Positions 15,808 to 26,123 are shown, numbered from the stretch's first letter. The stretch is DNA of 64,000 nucleotides from Wohlfahrtiimonas chitiniclastica DSM 18708 (GCF_000375345.1 NZ_AQXD01000001.1:636600-700599), one strand, 5' to 3'. Notes: a model not told the origin generated them from the letters alone. Made by a program: numbers and translations.

Positions 15808-17022
15808 CTACTTTTTTGAGAGACGCTCTAGCGCCGTTTGTGCTTCCGTCACATTTGCTTTGGCCGCTTTTTGATACCAAGCTTTGGCTTCCTCAAGATT
15901 TATCACCTCAGGATACTCTTCAAAAATGCGGCCTAAATTATATTGTGCATTACTGTCATTTTTTTGTGCCGCCTCGCCATACCAATAAATGGCACGCTCT
16001 AAATCTTTATCCACACCAATGCCACGCTCAAAGGCACGCGCCACACAATTTTGCGCTTCAATGTTGCCCGCTTCTGCGGCGGATCGGTAGTAATCATAAG
16101 CACGGCGATTGTCTTTTTCAACCCCAAAGCCATGTTCATACAGATGGCCTAATGCCACTTCCGCAAGTGGAAATTGATTATTGGCCGCCTTTTGATACCA
16201 AAATTGCGCCGTTTCATAATCTTGCTTTGTGCCTAAACCCTCTTCATACATGTAGCCGAGTTTATATTGAGCGCTCGGTAAATCTTCATTCGCCGCACGC
16301 TGAAAGAGCAACAATGCTTCGCTGATGCGGTTGCGATCATTCTCTTGAAGATACAAATTACCTAAACGCTCATATGCTAGAGGGAAATTCTCATCGGCAG
16401 CATTTTGATAATATTTTAAGGCTTGGTTTAAATCCACCGGCACACCTAAACCCACTTCATACATATAGGCCAAACCATAATCGGCAATGGGGTTGCGCTG
16501 AAACTCAGTCGCTTTAATGAACCAATCACGTGCCTTTTGATAATGCTGATCCGATGGCGTCGGATGATCTAAATAATGGTTAAACAGATAGATGTTGGCA
16601 TTTTCTGAACCATGAAGCGCCGCACGCTCATAATGATCAAACGCTTTTGTCGCATCCTTAGGCAAACGAATGCCTTGATCGTACATGATGGCCAATAACT
16701 CATTCGCCCTTGGTTGATTGTCTTTCGCTAAACGATTTAAAATCCCAAGGCCTCTGGCAATTTCTGACGGATCATTGCTGGCAAGCATCACTTCTGCTTC
16801 ATCGATCCACTCATCATCACTTAAACTGACGTCTAAAACATCAATCTCATCGATGACTAAATGAGTGGCCATCGGCATTTCTGACAAAGGCGCATCATTG
16901 GCCTTTGTCAAAACAATATCGGACAAATAGTCCTGCTCACCGCCATCATTGTGCAGCGTCATGTAGAGGAAAAAACCAGCAATCCCCGCATACGCCCCAA
17001 TCAATAAAGTGCTATTTCGCAT
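15808..17022 (-). CDS. Membrane-anchored Sel1-repeat protein
   Basis: An N-terminal membrane anchor (about residues 5-22) is followed by an acidic linker and then by a solenoid of roughly eight Sel1-like repeats from about residue 85 to 400. Each repeat has the form xAxxxLGxxYexGxGvxkDxxxAxxWYxkAAxxg; for example AQYKLGYMYEEGLGTKQD and AEVALGHLYEHGFGVEKD. Such proteins are periplasmic or membrane scaffolds with no single function. It sits between ppiD (1 base upstream) and murB in a tight minus-strand run. The specific role is not known. Confidence 0.85.
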   Translation of the reverse strand: MRNSTLLIGAYAGIAGFFLYMTLHNDGGEQDYLSDIVLTKANDAPLSEMPMATHLVIDEIDVLDVSLSDDEWIDEAEVMLASNDPSEIARGLGILNRLAKDNQPRANELLAIMYDQGIRLPKDATKAFDHYERAALHGSENANIYLFNHYLDHPTPSDQHYQKARDWFIKATEFQRNPIADYGLAYMYEVGLGVPVDLNQALKYYQNAADENFPLAYERLGNLYLQENDRNRISEALLLFQRAANEDLPSAQYKLGYMYEEGLGTKQDYETAQFWYQKAANNQFPLAEVALGHLYEHGFGVEKDNRRAYDYYRSAAEAGNIEAQNCVARAFERGIGVDKDLERAIYWYGEAAQKNDSNAQYNLGRIFEEYPEVINLEEAKAWYQKAAKANVTEAQTALERLSKK

Positions 17023-17023
17023 A

Positions 17024-18925
17024 TTACTCTGTCAAAAATGGGACTTGATACACGTCGATCTGACTTTGATCATACAAGCCCTGCATGAATAAAAGGGTTT
17101 CGGCATTGGCCATATCAGAACGCAAATATTGGCCAATCAAGGTCAATTCTTCTTCTGTGTAATCAGAGAGTTTACCAGGCTCAATGTTATTGACAATCAC
17201 GCCATCGACATGATCATTGATGCTCAATGCCACAAAGGCCGCCGGATAAGTTCTCGCCACCGAAAAACCTTGTTCAAGCACGGCGGCAATTTCAGGATCG
17301 TTGTTTGCCGCTTCATTGATGTTCACCGCAGATAAATCTGTATAGTTTTTCACCGTAACATCATGTTTTGCCGCCACATCAGCCAATGATTGACCTTCTG
17401 CCAATTCAATATTGATGGCATCAATCAAGCCACGGGCTTTTTTCTCAGCTTCAGAGCGCACCAATGCTGTTTCAATCTGTGGTTTTGCTTCATCAAAGGT
17501 CAAAGGACGCGCGGCTTCATACGCTTGTACGCGCACAATGCGAATTTCACCATTGTCTGCTTGATAGGCTTCAGAGTTTTTACCGCCCACCAATTGCATC
17601 TCTTGACTGATCATGTCAAAGGTTGCTTGATCTTTCAGCGCACCCGTTTTTTCCGTCAAACTCAACCAATCTGTTTCAACAGGCGTTGTATTAAACGCTT
17701 GCGCCAATAGATCTAAACTCTCTGCATTTTTTTCTGCCACTTCTTGAAAGCGCTGTTCATACTCAGCCTTCATGGCAGCTTCTTTGCTCTGTTTAACTGC
17801 TGCAGTGGCTTTTGCAGTCAATGCCTCATCACTTAAGGCATCATCGCCATCGATCGCCAATAAACGCACCACATGTACAGCATTGTCCGTCACAACTGGG
17901 GCAGAATACGGCGCATCCATGGTCAAACCAAAGAGTGCCGTTTCAATGCCTTGTGTGCCATTGATGCGTAAATTGCCTGTTTGATAATATAAACCTTCAG
18001 GGTTTTGCTCAATTTCGGCTTTTGCTTCCTCAAAAGATAGATTGCCCGCTTTTAATGCATCGCTGATGGCGGTCAAAGCTGCGAGTGCTGCTTGCTTTTC
18101 ATCTTCTGTACTGAATTGAATGATCAATTGATCAGAATTACGGCTCTCTGTCGCTTTTTGCTTTTCTAAAATTTCAGCTTTTTTAGCGGCCACTTCTTCA
18201 GTGGTGACTGTGATCTCGTCATTGGTCAATTCAGGCAATGTCACATAAGCAATTTTCACACGCGGTTCTGTGGAAAATTCATGTTTATGGCTCTCATAAT
18301 AGGCCGCTAACATCTCATCGGTCACAATTGCATCTTTCACAAAGCGCGCAAGCGGCACAGAGATGACAGATAAATCACGTTTTTCACGATCAATTTTTGC
18401 AAATGCTTCGATGCTCTCTTGTGGCACAATCACAGAGTCAGAAATCGCGCGGATCAACAATTGCGTGGTCATATCACGGCGCAATAAATTTTCCCACTGC
18501 TCTGCCGTTAAGCCTTGTTGTTGTAAATAATATTGATAGCGCTGTTTACTGAATTGTCCATTCTCTTGTAAAAATGGCATTTTATGGATGGCATCGCGCA
18601 CCGCTTCATTCGATGCCATGATGCCCATTTTTTCTGTGGCTTGCTGCATCACTTGCTCTTGAATGAGCCCGTTTAATACATTCTTCTTCACCATCAAAGC
18701 CGCCGCACCTTCTGGTGTGACGCCGCCTTGCTCACGCAAATGATTCATATACGCCTGCGTTAAGACACTTGTGGAAATTTTTTCACCATTCACTTTCGCA
18801 ACGGCAGGATCGCCAAGGCTGCCCATCATGCTTGAGCCACCAAAGCCCAAAAATGAGATGCCAATCCCTAGAAATAAAAACTTAGCAAATTTACTCGTCG
18901 CTCGTTCGCGAATATACTGCATCAT
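17024..18925 (-). CDS. ppiD: Periplasmic folding factor PpiD
   Basis: Inner-membrane-anchored chaperone near the Sec translocon. The 633 residues have one N-terminal membrane segment (about 14-34), a SurA-like N domain (VNGEKISTSVLTQAYMNHL, LIQEQVMQQATEKMGI, FSKQRYQYYLQQQGLT), a central parvulin-like region and a long C-terminal helical part. The parvulin segment (about 265-360) is weakly conserved, as in other PpiD proteins that lack isomerase activity. Length matches E. coli PpiD (623). It is followed directly by the Sel1 gene. Confidence 0.9.
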   Translation of the reverse strand: MMQYIRERATSKFAKFLFLGIGISFLGFGGSSMMGSLGDPAVAKVNGEKISTSVLTQAYMNHLREQGGVTPEGAAALMVKKNVLNGLIQEQVMQQATEKMGIMASNEAVRDAIHKMPFLQENGQFSKQRYQYYLQQQGLTAEQWENLLRRDMTTQLLIRAISDSVIVPQESIEAFAKIDREKRDLSVISVPLARFVKDAIVTDEMLAAYYESHKHEFSTEPRVKIAYVTLPELTNDEITVTTEEVAAKKAEILEKQKATESRNSDQLIIQFSTEDEKQAALAALTAISDALKAGNLSFEEAKAEIEQNPEGLYYQTGNLRINGTQGIETALFGLTMDAPYSAPVVTDNAVHVVRLLAIDGDDALSDEALTAKATAAVKQSKEAAMKAEYEQRFQEVAEKNAESLDLLAQAFNTTPVETDWLSLTEKTGALKDQATFDMISQEMQLVGGKNSEAYQADNGEIRIVRVQAYEAARPLTFDEAKPQIETALVRSEAEKKARGLIDAINIELAEGQSLADVAAKHDVTVKNYTDLSAVNINEAANNDPEIAAVLEQGFSVARTYPAAFVALSINDHVDGVIVNNIEPGKLSDYTEEELTLIGQYLRSDMANAETLLFMQGLYDQSQIDVYQVPFLTE

Positions 18926-19007
18926 AATGGTTATTTTCCTAAAATATCATCGATGGATCATTTAAACTTCGCAATTCTACCAAACCTCAGGTTTGAATCA
19001 AACTCAT

Positions 19008-21578
19008 TTATCGGAAACGGTCATAGAGATCAGCATTGACCTCGCCCACCACCGAGCTGAGCCATTCATCATCTAAGCGTTCTAATTGCTTGTGGGTATC
19101 TTTTAGAGTGCGATCTTGATTGAGGGCTTGTGATAATACCGCCATTTGTAGCGCTAAGCGCGCTTCACGCTCTTCTGCCCTTGCCGGAATCTCCAGCATA
19201 ATTTCACGCAGCAACACCAAACGCAGCGCCACTTGATCACGTTCAGTGGATAAAGCCTCTAAACGCAATTGCGCAGTGCGCTGACCAGCTAAAATACTCA
19301 ATAACGTTTGTACGCGTTTTTTCAACATCGGATGTTGCACATTGCGCACAGGCTCAATCTCAAACGGTAAACCGAACAATGCTGCCGTTTCTAATGCACC
19401 AATCATTTCGGCCGTTTTTAACAATTCTGCGCGCTTTTGTGCGTGCAAATCCGCCATGCGAGTCTTTTGTGCCTGCTCAATCGCCGCAATTGCGGATTTA
19501 AAGGCGCGTTCTAATGATGAGTGCTCAGCCTTTGGCACACGCCCTACTTTTTGCCATTCAGCTTTGACTTGATCAAGTTCATGTGCTGTCGATAATGTCT
19601 CTAAACGCGCTAAAATCTCGCGCTTTTTCGCCACATTGCGCTGCGCTTCACGTGTTTGCGTACTCATTTGTGCATCACGTGCTGCAAAAATTTGATCATT
19701 GACAAGGCGCATCATTTTCCAAATATGATTTTCCTCTTGATTCGTGACACGCACTGTTGGCGTAAAATCGCGATTAAAGGCTTTAGCCTGCGCCACCGCT
19801 TTTACAATATCACCTTGAGACAATAATGCATTTAACTCAGCAATCATCCCTTCTCTGCGCGCTTTCTCCGCGGCACGCTCTGCATCAATCGCTTGCTCTA
19901 AAGGCGCAATGATGGCACGCATTTGTTTTTCTAATTGCTGTTTATCACGATGTAAAAAGAGCGGCGCACCATAACTCAACACGCCATCTGTCGAATATTG
20001 ATTCAAATAGCGATGCCACTCTTTAAAAAACTGCTGGCGCATTGTCATCAATTGATCCCAGTTCGGGGCTTGCCAATCAATGCCATCGATCCATGTTTGT
20101 AGGGCGCTTAACAAGCCTTCCGCCTCTGTGCGATAAATGGCACGCGCTGCTTGATCTTTGTCGCGCATTTTCATCACATTTTGATGAATTTGATGGCACG
20201 CTTTCTCAAAGCGCTGATGCAAACTTCGCGGCACATGAGTAATGCCCACTTGCGCCGCTTGCCACTGCGTGCGTAAAGCTTTTAAACGCGCCCCTAAATC
20301 ACTTGTTTCACTCCTTAACAAGGTTTCTGCTTCGTCACACAACGCCGATAACGCTTGATGCGTGCGCCAGCGCACCACATCTAATTGTGCATGCATCGGT
20401 TCTGTCAAACTTTTCAACTCTGCACGATATTGTTCTGCGCGGCGTGACGATGAAGCTGTTTGTAATTTTTCTAACAGACTCTCTTCTAAATGTGCTGCAG
20501 CTTGCAACTCACCGGATGCCATCAATTGTTCTAATGCCACAAGCGCATTGTCCATATATGCCCAATCTAATGTGACTTCTACCACTTTTTGAACGTCAGG
20601 CTGTGCTTTCATCACAGGTTCAACAACAATCGCCGCTTTATTGTTAAGTTCATGCAATTGCATAATTTTATTGTGTAATGTCACCTGGAGCTGCTGCATT
20701 TCTGTGCGTTCTTTTAAAGAGAACACATCATCTTTCATCAATACATCAAGCTGTTTGATGGATTGCTTTAAGTGATCAACGTCATCGCACTCCATGCTTT
20801 CTGCCACGATCTGTTTCCATGCATTCAATTGCGTTCTGCGTTGTTCATTCATCGCTTGATGGCGCGCTAAATACGCATTACGAAACGCTTGATGCGCATC
20901 CCCAAGGGATAAAGCTTGCCATGCAGCATCTAAATCACTCAATTGATTGAGGGCCGCTAATGGCTCAGATTCTGCCAAGGCTTGATAATCACGCAATAAT
21001 TCAGCTTGTTTAGCTGCGCGCATTTGTGCGGTTTCAAGCGCTTGAATGCGATTTTTAAGGGCAACGGTACGTTGTTTATCTTTGCCTAAATTTTGTTGTA
21101 AAAATTGCTTTAATGTGGCGATGTCATCCATGGCTTCAATTTCATCAACACTCAAAGCATAGTTTTGCTCAATCAGATGCGTGGCCTCTTCTTTGGCAAT
21201 CACATATTGCATGAGTGCGGGCTTTAAAGAGACATCCTCACACGCCATCAATAAACGCGCCACCGGAAAATCACGGCACACCGTGTGCGTCATAAAGTGA
21301 TGAATACCTTCAGCGCCATTTGCTAACGTAAAACGACGACAAATCTCTTTTAAGAGTACAGATTGCGCCTCTGCATTCGGCTCTTGTAAAAAAAGTGTGT
21401 AGAGCTCAACAATCCCCTCAATTTTCGTAAATGCATACATACGTACATCACAAGATGGGTCAGATTGCGCCATCGATAAGATGATGCTTTCGGCTAAGGC
21501 TTCTGTTTGTAATGCGTGCTGCCTTACTTTTGGATTTTTATGCTGCCATTTTGGTTTAAAAAAACTCAACATCGCCAT
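19008..21578 (-). CDS. DUF349-domain coiled-coil protein
   Basis: Large cytoplasmic helical protein of about 856 residues with repeated DUF349-type units (tryptophan-centred motifs such as LRTQWQAAQVG, VKAEWQKVGRVPKAEHSSLERAFKSA). Glu/Gln/Ala-rich coiled coils separate them. The N-terminal 100 residues resemble HEAT-like helices. DUF349 proteins are common in gammaproteobacteria and of unclear function. The ATG at 21578 overlaps the stop of the upstream glycosyltransferase by one base (TGATG); an in-frame TTG at 21581 is the alternative. Confidence 0.8.
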   Translation of the reverse strand: MAMLSFFKPKWQHKNPKVRQHALQTEALAESIILSMAQSDPSCDVRMYAFTKIEGIVELYTLFLQEPNAEAQSVLLKEICRRFTLANGAEGIHHFMTHTVCRDFPVARLLMACEDVSLKPALMQYVIAKEEATHLIEQNYALSVDEIEAMDDIATLKQFLQQNLGKDKQRTVALKNRIQALETAQMRAAKQAELLRDYQALAESEPLAALNQLSDLDAAWQALSLGDAHQAFRNAYLARHQAMNEQRRTQLNAWKQIVAESMECDDVDHLKQSIKQLDVLMKDDVFSLKERTEMQQLQVTLHNKIMQLHELNNKAAIVVEPVMKAQPDVQKVVEVTLDWAYMDNALVALEQLMASGELQAAAHLEESLLEKLQTASSSRRAEQYRAELKSLTEPMHAQLDVVRWRTHQALSALCDEAETLLRSETSDLGARLKALRTQWQAAQVGITHVPRSLHQRFEKACHQIHQNVMKMRDKDQAARAIYRTEAEGLLSALQTWIDGIDWQAPNWDQLMTMRQQFFKEWHRYLNQYSTDGVLSYGAPLFLHRDKQQLEKQMRAIIAPLEQAIDAERAAEKARREGMIAELNALLSQGDIVKAVAQAKAFNRDFTPTVRVTNQEENHIWKMMRLVNDQIFAARDAQMSTQTREAQRNVAKKREILARLETLSTAHELDQVKAEWQKVGRVPKAEHSSLERAFKSAIAAIEQAQKTRMADLHAQKRAELLKTAEMIGALETAALFGLPFEIEPVRNVQHPMLKKRVQTLLSILAGQRTAQLRLEALSTERDQVALRLVLLREIMLEIPARAEEREARLALQMAVLSQALNQDRTLKDTHKQLERLDDEWLSSVVGEVNADLYDRFR

Positions 21579-23173
21579 CAATCGCTCTCTTTTCTAGTCA
21601 GTAGATTTAAATTATCAATATCCGCCACCGAAAAAATTGCCAAATAGCGATTGCGAAACGGTTGGTAATATTCCGCCATTTGCATGGTCGTCGGTGTCAT
21701 TTTATCTAAATACACAATGATGCGGCCATTCGGCGCAAAGGCTTTAAAACGCTCAAACTCCAGGTCATGATCGATCACCACCAAAGGTTCTGCTAAGCGT
21801 CCTAAAAAGTGATATTGCCCCATATAACGACCATTATTGGCCACCACATAGCCATTGTTCTGATACCAACTGATGCGCTCTGAAGCTGGCAGCACATCAT
21901 AAAAATCGCGGGCGTTTCGGATCACGCCAAAATTAAAGGCAAGCGTCAATGCCACACTCGTCAAAGCAAGTGTCATCAAACGTGTCTCTTTGGCAAAAAT
22001 GAGCAACATTACACTGAAAATCAATAAACCCACGCCCCACATTGGGGAAATCGTGGAGAGCCATTCAATGGCATGTGTGTCTGAAACAAATTTACGGGCA
22101 TATGGAAAACTCATCAAAATGAGCCCCATAATGGCAATCACCGCTGCCACTAACGCCACATCCTTGCGGCGATTAATAGTGCCTTGATATGCGCGCGCAA
22201 CCAACAAGCAAAATGCAGGATACAGCGGGATCAATGGCACAATGGAAGTTTTCATGGTGATCAACACCACAAACAGCGACGAGCACAACCATGCCACACA
22301 GAATTTAAACGCAGCCTCTTGTTTATTCACCGCTGCAAATGAACGATAAAGTGGCAACCAAAATACCCAAGGAAAAAGCATGATCACTAGGGATAAAAAG
22401 GTCATGCCAAAAGGCATCGGGTCATTGATTTGTGCCAATAAACGGGATAAGCCAAGAATATTGCTCAATGATAAAAACGGATAATGGTGTTTGACACCAT
22501 AGCCCCACACCCAAAAGATGGCAAATGCACTGATGACGGCACATGCACCATAAAGCGCGCCTTTACCATAATGTTTTAACCAAAGCGGCATCACCAGAAG
22601 TACAGGCAATGCATAAATTAAAAATGCCACACCCGTGACAAAAAAACCGAGCAATAAAGCAAACGCAACGCCTAGCCACCAAATGGCGGAATATTGCCAT
22701 GCTCGAATCAAAAAATTAATGTAAAGCAAGAGAAAAAATGCCACAAAGATTTGCTCAATGTGAGCGGTGGCAAAGACTGACCACATCAAACTGCCAATTA
22801 AAATGAGCGGTGCATTTGCCCGCACTTTTGGCAGTTGTGGCCACAGTTGTTTACCCGCCAACGCCGTTAAAAACAGCGTGCCTAAACTGAAAATCGCCGC
22901 TAAAAAACGGATGGAGAACTCACTGACACCAAACAGTGACCAAATGAGCATCTCAAGCCAATGAACAAGGAGATAGGACTCTTCCACCACTTGTCCATTT
23001 AAGGTGGGTATCCAGTATTGACCCGATACCCACATTTCCCATGTGACTGCTGCGGTGCCCAATTCTTGGTAAGGCAATAGTGGCCGACAAAACCATGCGG
23101 TAATCACTAAGGCGAGCCAAATGCCAATCCAATTGAACGCTTGTTTGCGTGTGATCTTAGGCGTCTGCAGCAT
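21578..23173 (-). CDS. Polytopic glycosyltransferase, GT39/ArnT type
   Basis: Inner-membrane lipid-dependent glycosyltransferase of the PMT/ArnT superfamily. The 531 residues contain an early membrane span, a periplasmic loop with YQELGTAAVTWEMW and VVEESYLLVHWLEM (the position of the acidic catalytic motif of GT39), then about ten more spans and a C-terminal periplasmic domain of some 100 residues. The sugar and acceptor cannot be read from the sequence. It lies 9 bases downstream of fur and is coupled to the DUF349 gene. Confidence 0.78.
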   Translation of the reverse strand: MLQTPKITRKQAFNWIGIWLALVITAWFCRPLLPYQELGTAAVTWEMWVSGQYWIPTLNGQVVEESYLLVHWLEMLIWSLFGVSEFSIRFLAAIFSLGTLFLTALAGKQLWPQLPKVRANAPLILIGSLMWSVFATAHIEQIFVAFFLLLYINFLIRAWQYSAIWWLGVAFALLLGFFVTGVAFLIYALPVLLVMPLWLKHYGKGALYGACAVISAFAIFWVWGYGVKHHYPFLSLSNILGLSRLLAQINDPMPFGMTFLSLVIMLFPWVFWLPLYRSFAAVNKQEAAFKFCVAWLCSSLFVVLITMKTSIVPLIPLYPAFCLLVARAYQGTINRRKDVALVAAVIAIMGLILMSFPYARKFVSDTHAIEWLSTISPMWGVGLLIFSVMLLIFAKETRLMTLALTSVALTLAFNFGVIRNARDFYDVLPASERISWYQNNGYVVANNGRYMGQYHFLGRLAEPLVVIDHDLEFERFKAFAPNGRIIVYLDKMTPTTMQMAEYYQPFRNRYLAIFSVADIDNLNLLTRKESD

Positions 23174-23182
23174 ACAATGGCT

Positions 23183-23593
23183 TTATTGACATCTTTTACA
23201 AATGCCGTAGATCGTCACTTTCGCTTCTTGGAACAAATAGCCAAAGTTTTTTGCGATCTCTTCACTCTTCACACGAAACTCTTCTTTGTGAAACTCATCG
23301 ACATAACCGCACTTAACGCACACAATGTGGCTGTGCTGATCACCATTGTCTAATTCAAACACCGATTGGCCACCATCAAAGAAATGGCGTTGCACTAAAC
23401 CGGCTTGTTCAAATTGCGTCAATACGCGATAAACCGTGGCTAAACCGACTTCTTCACCCGATTCATTCAAACGTTGGTAAATCTCTTCTGCACTTAAATG
23501 ATCTTCTGAGGATGCTGACACTAAAATGTTTAAAATTTTAAGCCTTGGTAGGGTAACTTTTAAACCAGCATTTTTTAATTCTTCTGAACCCAT
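23183..23593 (-). CDS. fur: Ferric uptake regulator
   Basis: Iron-responsive repressor. The 136 residues show the winged helix (LKVTLPRLKILNIL; LSAEEIYQRL; VGLATVYRVLTQFEQAGLVQRH), the metal site DQHSHIVC (His87, His89), Cys92-x2-Cys95 and a C-terminal Cys132-x2-Cys135. TVYRVL is the classic Fur recognition helix. Length is a little shorter than E. coli Fur (148), the difference being in the His-rich tail. The upstream divergent region has AT-rich imperfect Fur-box-like sequences, so autoregulation is possible. The GT39 gene follows 9 bases later. Confidence 0.95.
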   Translation of the reverse strand: MGSEELKNAGLKVTLPRLKILNILVSASSEDHLSAEEIYQRLNESGEEVGLATVYRVLTQFEQAGLVQRHFFDGGQSVFELDNGDQHSHIVCVKCGYVDEFHKEEFRVKSEEIAKNFGYLFQEAKVTIYGICKRCQ

Positions 23594-23613
23594 ATATTCC
23601 GCCTATCCATAAA

Positions 23614-23639
23614 ATTATCAACAATGATTAATTATAACA
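23614..23639. promoter_or_regulatory. Possible Fur box upstream of fur
   Basis: ATTATCA (23614-23620) is an exact Fur half-site, and TGATTAATTATAACA (23625-23639) matches the 7-1-7 consensus TGATAAT-N-ATTATCA at 9 of 14 fixed positions. It lies 21-46 bases upstream of fur. The match is partial and the region is AT-rich. Confidence 0.3.
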
Positions 23640-23770
23640 CCAAATATTAATTTATTTCATTCATGCATGATTTTCTCGCGATCACATCAAAAGCATGATC
23701 AATTAGACTTTTATTTATTGTCGAAAACGAGTACTATGTGCGCATTTTTTGATTACTTGGAGTTTATATA

Positions 23771-24820
23771 ATGCAGCTTGGCACCCCGCTGTCTCAATAC
23801 TTGATCGAAGAGCAGCGTCTCTACCCTGAAGCCACCGGCTCTTTCACTCTACTGATGAATGACATTGCCCTAGCCTGTAAAACCATCTCAGCTGCTGTGC
23901 GCAAAGGCGCATTGGTGGATGTCTTAGGCAATGCAGAAACTGATAACTGTCAAGGCGAACAACAAAAGAAATTAGACATCATCGCCAATGACTTATTCAT
24001 TAAAAACAACATCTGGCGCGGTCACATCTCTGCAATGGCCAGCGAAGAGATGGAAGAAGTTTTCCCCATCCCTGAAGATAAACCTCGTGGCAAATATTTA
24101 CTCGTGTTTGATCCATTAGATGGTTCAAGCAACATTGATGTAGATGGTCCAATTGGCACCATTTTCTCCATCATGCGTTCTGATAAAGAACATCCAACAG
24201 AAGAAGATTTCTTACAAGAAGGCGTCAAACAAGTGTGTGCAGGTTACTGCTTGTATGGCCCTGCCACCATGATTGTGATCTCAATTGGCCACGGTACACA
24301 CGCCTTTACACTAGATCCAGACATTGGTGAATTCATTTTAACCCATAAAGACATTCAAATTCCGGCAACCTCTGCTGAATATTCCATCAACCATGCTAAC
24401 CGATTGAAATGGGAAAAACCCATGCTTCAATACGTACAAGATCGCGAAGCGGGCGTCGATGGCAAAAAAGGCAAGCGCTATACAATGCGTTGGGTCGGTG
24501 CTATGGTGATGGACGTGCATCGCATTTTAATGCGCGGCGGCATGTTTGCTTACCCAATTGATGAAGGCATTCGCGCAAAAGGCGGTCGTTTACGCTTAAT
24601 GTATGAGGCGAACCCCATTTCATTTTTAGTGGAACAAGCAGGCGGCATTGCCACCACAGGTTATGAACGTATTTTAGACATCAAACCGTCTAAATTGCAT
24701 CAACGCATTCCTGTGATCATCGGCTCAAAAGAGGAAGTGACAGACATTTTAGACTATCACAAAGCCTTCGCTGCAGAACATGACCTTAAATTTACCCACG
24801 AATGCAAACTCTATAAGTAA
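23771..24820 (+). CDS. fbp: Fructose-1,6-bisphosphatase class I
   Basis: Gluconeogenic enzyme that hydrolyses fructose 1,6-bisphosphate to fructose 6-phosphate. The 349 residues carry the metal site: EE of SEEMEEV (about 91-92) and DPLDGSSN (114-121). Family segments YCLYGPATM, YTMRWVGAMVMDVHRI and GGRLRLMYEANP, the last including substrate-contacting residues, are present. Normal length. TTGGAG stands 10 bases before the ATG. It is monocistronic; efp follows after 103 bases with its own -10. Confidence 0.96.
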   Translation: MQLGTPLSQYLIEEQRLYPEATGSFTLLMNDIALACKTISAAVRKGALVDVLGNAETDNCQGEQQKKLDIIANDLFIKNNIWRGHISAMASEEMEEVFPIPEDKPRGKYLLVFDPLDGSSNIDVDGPIGTIFSIMRSDKEHPTEEDFLQEGVKQVCAGYCLYGPATMIVISIGHGTHAFTLDPDIGEFILTHKDIQIPATSAEYSINHANRLKWEKPMLQYVQDREAGVDGKKGKRYTMRWVGAMVMDVHRILMRGGMFAYPIDEGIRAKGGRLRLMYEANPISFLVEQAGGIATTGYERILDIKPSKLHQRIPVIIGSKEEVTDILDYHKAFAAEHDLKFTHECKLYK

Positions 24821-24875
24821 CGATTTGCCTAACAAATAGTTAACTTTTAGCAAGATTTTGTGAGTATTTTTATCG

Positions 24876-24881
24876 TATAAT
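24876..24881 (+). promoter_or_regulatory. Candidate -10 element for efp
   Basis: Exact TATAAT 42 bases before the efp ATG in the AT-rich gap after fbp. No clear -35 at standard spacing. Confidence 0.45.
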
Positions 24882-24923
24882 GACAAAGTTTTTATAAACA
24901 ACTTGGAATGAGAATAGATATTT

Positions 24924-25490
24924 ATGGCAACTTATAGCACAAACGAATTTAAAGGCGGTTTAAAGATCATGCTCGATAATGACCCTTGCAGCATTATCGA
25001 AAATGAAATGGTAAAACCTGGTAAAGGTCAAGCATTTAACCGTGTGCGTTTAAAAAACCTCAAAACAGGTCGCGTGATTGAAAAAACATTCAAATCTGGC
25101 GACACAGTTGAAGCGGCTGACGTAATGGACATGGACATGCAGTACTTGTATGAAGATGGCGAATTCTGGCACTTCATGAACCCTGAGTCTTTTGAACAAG
25201 TGAGCGCATCTGCCGCTGCTGTAAGCGATGTTAAAAAATGGTTAAAAGAACAAGATCTTTGTGTGGTGACCCTTTGGAATGGCGTACCGATTTCCATCAC
25301 ACCACCTAACTTTGTTGAATTGAAAGTTGTAGAAACTGACCCAGGTTTAAAAGGTGATACAGCGGGCACAGGCGGCAAACCTGCGACGTTAGAAACAGGC
25401 GCTGTTGTGCGTGTACCACTTTTCATCCAAATTGATGAAATTGTTAAGATTGATACGCGCACAGGCGATTATGTCTCTCGCGTAAAATAA
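24924..25490 (+). CDS. efp: Elongation factor P
   Basis: Relieves ribosome stalling at polyproline stretches. The 188 residues have the three beta-barrel domains. The modified-lysine loop reads KPGKGQAF with Lys34, which is the E. coli-type beta-lysylation site rather than the Arg-rhamnosylation type. The C-terminal signature follows [19 protein letters not shown]. The modifying genes epmA and epmB are not in this window. Confidence 0.97.
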   Translation: MATYSTNEFKGGLKIMLDNDPCSIIENEMVKPGKGQAFNRVRLKNLKTGRVIEKTFKSGDTVEAADVMDMDMQYLYEDGEFWHFMNPESFEQVSASAAAVSDVKKWLKEQDLCVVTLWNGVPISITPPNFVELKVVETDPGLKGDTAGTGGKPATLETGAVVRVPLFIQIDEIVKIDTRTGDYVSRVK

Positions 25491-25532
25491 TCTTTTCTTT
25501 GTCAATATATTATAAGTAAATCGGAGAATGTG

Positions 25533-26123
25533 ATGAGTGATAATAACAATGTCGATCTCAAAAGACGACGTGTTCTGACGCTAGCAACGTCAGCCGTAGG
25601 CGGTGCAGGAGCTATGTTCTTAGCCTACCCTTTCATTGCTTCGTGGATGCCTAGCGAAAAAGCAAAAAACGCTGGTGCGCCTGTTGAAGTGGACCTATCT
25701 AAATTAAAGCCAGGTGAATTACTGCGCGTGGAATGGCAAGGGAAACCTGTTTGGATTTTAAACAGAACACCTGAAATGCTCTCTTTATTAGAGAAAATTC
25801 CTGCCAGCGAATTGGTGGACCCTGAGTCAAATATGGATCAACAACCAAGCTATGCAAAAAATGCATGGCGCTCTGAGAAAAAAGAGGTATTGGTGTTGGT
25901 GGGTATTTGTACTCATTTAGGCTGTTCCCCAACCTATCGCCCGAACGTGGTACCGGCTGAAAATTGGGTCGGTGGCTTCTTCTGCCCATGTCACGGTTCG
26001 AAATTTGACTTAGCTGGTCGCGTGTATAAAAACGTACCTGCGCCCACTAATCTCATCGTCCCTAACTACCAATTCTTAGAAGGCAATCGCCTCTTGATTG
26101 GTAAAGATAAGGAGAGCGCATAA
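25533..26123 (+). CDS. petA: Ubiquinol-cytochrome c reductase, Rieske iron-sulfur subunit
   Basis: [2Fe-2S] subunit of the bc1 complex. An N-terminal KRRRVLTLATSAVGGAG segment carries a twin-arginine-like signal and membrane anchor. The cluster ligands are Cys126-T-His128-L-G-Cys131 and Cys151-P-Cys153-His154-G-S. 196 residues, normal. The ATG at 25533 is preferred because GGAG (25523-25526) lies 6 bases upstream; a GTG directly before it (25530) is too close. First gene of petABC; its stop overlaps the petB start (TAATG). Confidence 0.96.
   Translation: MSDNNNVDLKRRRVLTLATSAVGGAGAMFLAYPFIASWMPSEKAKNAGAPVEVDLSKLKPGELLRVEWQGKPVWILNRTPEMLSLLEKIPASELVDPESNMDQQPSYAKNAWRSEKKEVLVLVGICTHLGCSPTYRPNVVPAENWVGGFFCPCHGSKFDLAGRVYKNVPAPTNLIVPNYQFLEGNRLLIGKDKESA

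Noticed and set aside
14804-15880. Longer MurB beginning upstream of 15802
   Set aside because: The extra 26 residues overlap the Sel1 gene, have no homology, and the ATG at 15802 gives the normal NTFGI start.
15756-16325. Plus-strand open frame of 189 codons
   Set aside because: Lies antisense to the Sel1-repeat gene and murB; its composition (His- and Pro-rich) is that of a shadow frame, with no ribosome site or family resemblance.
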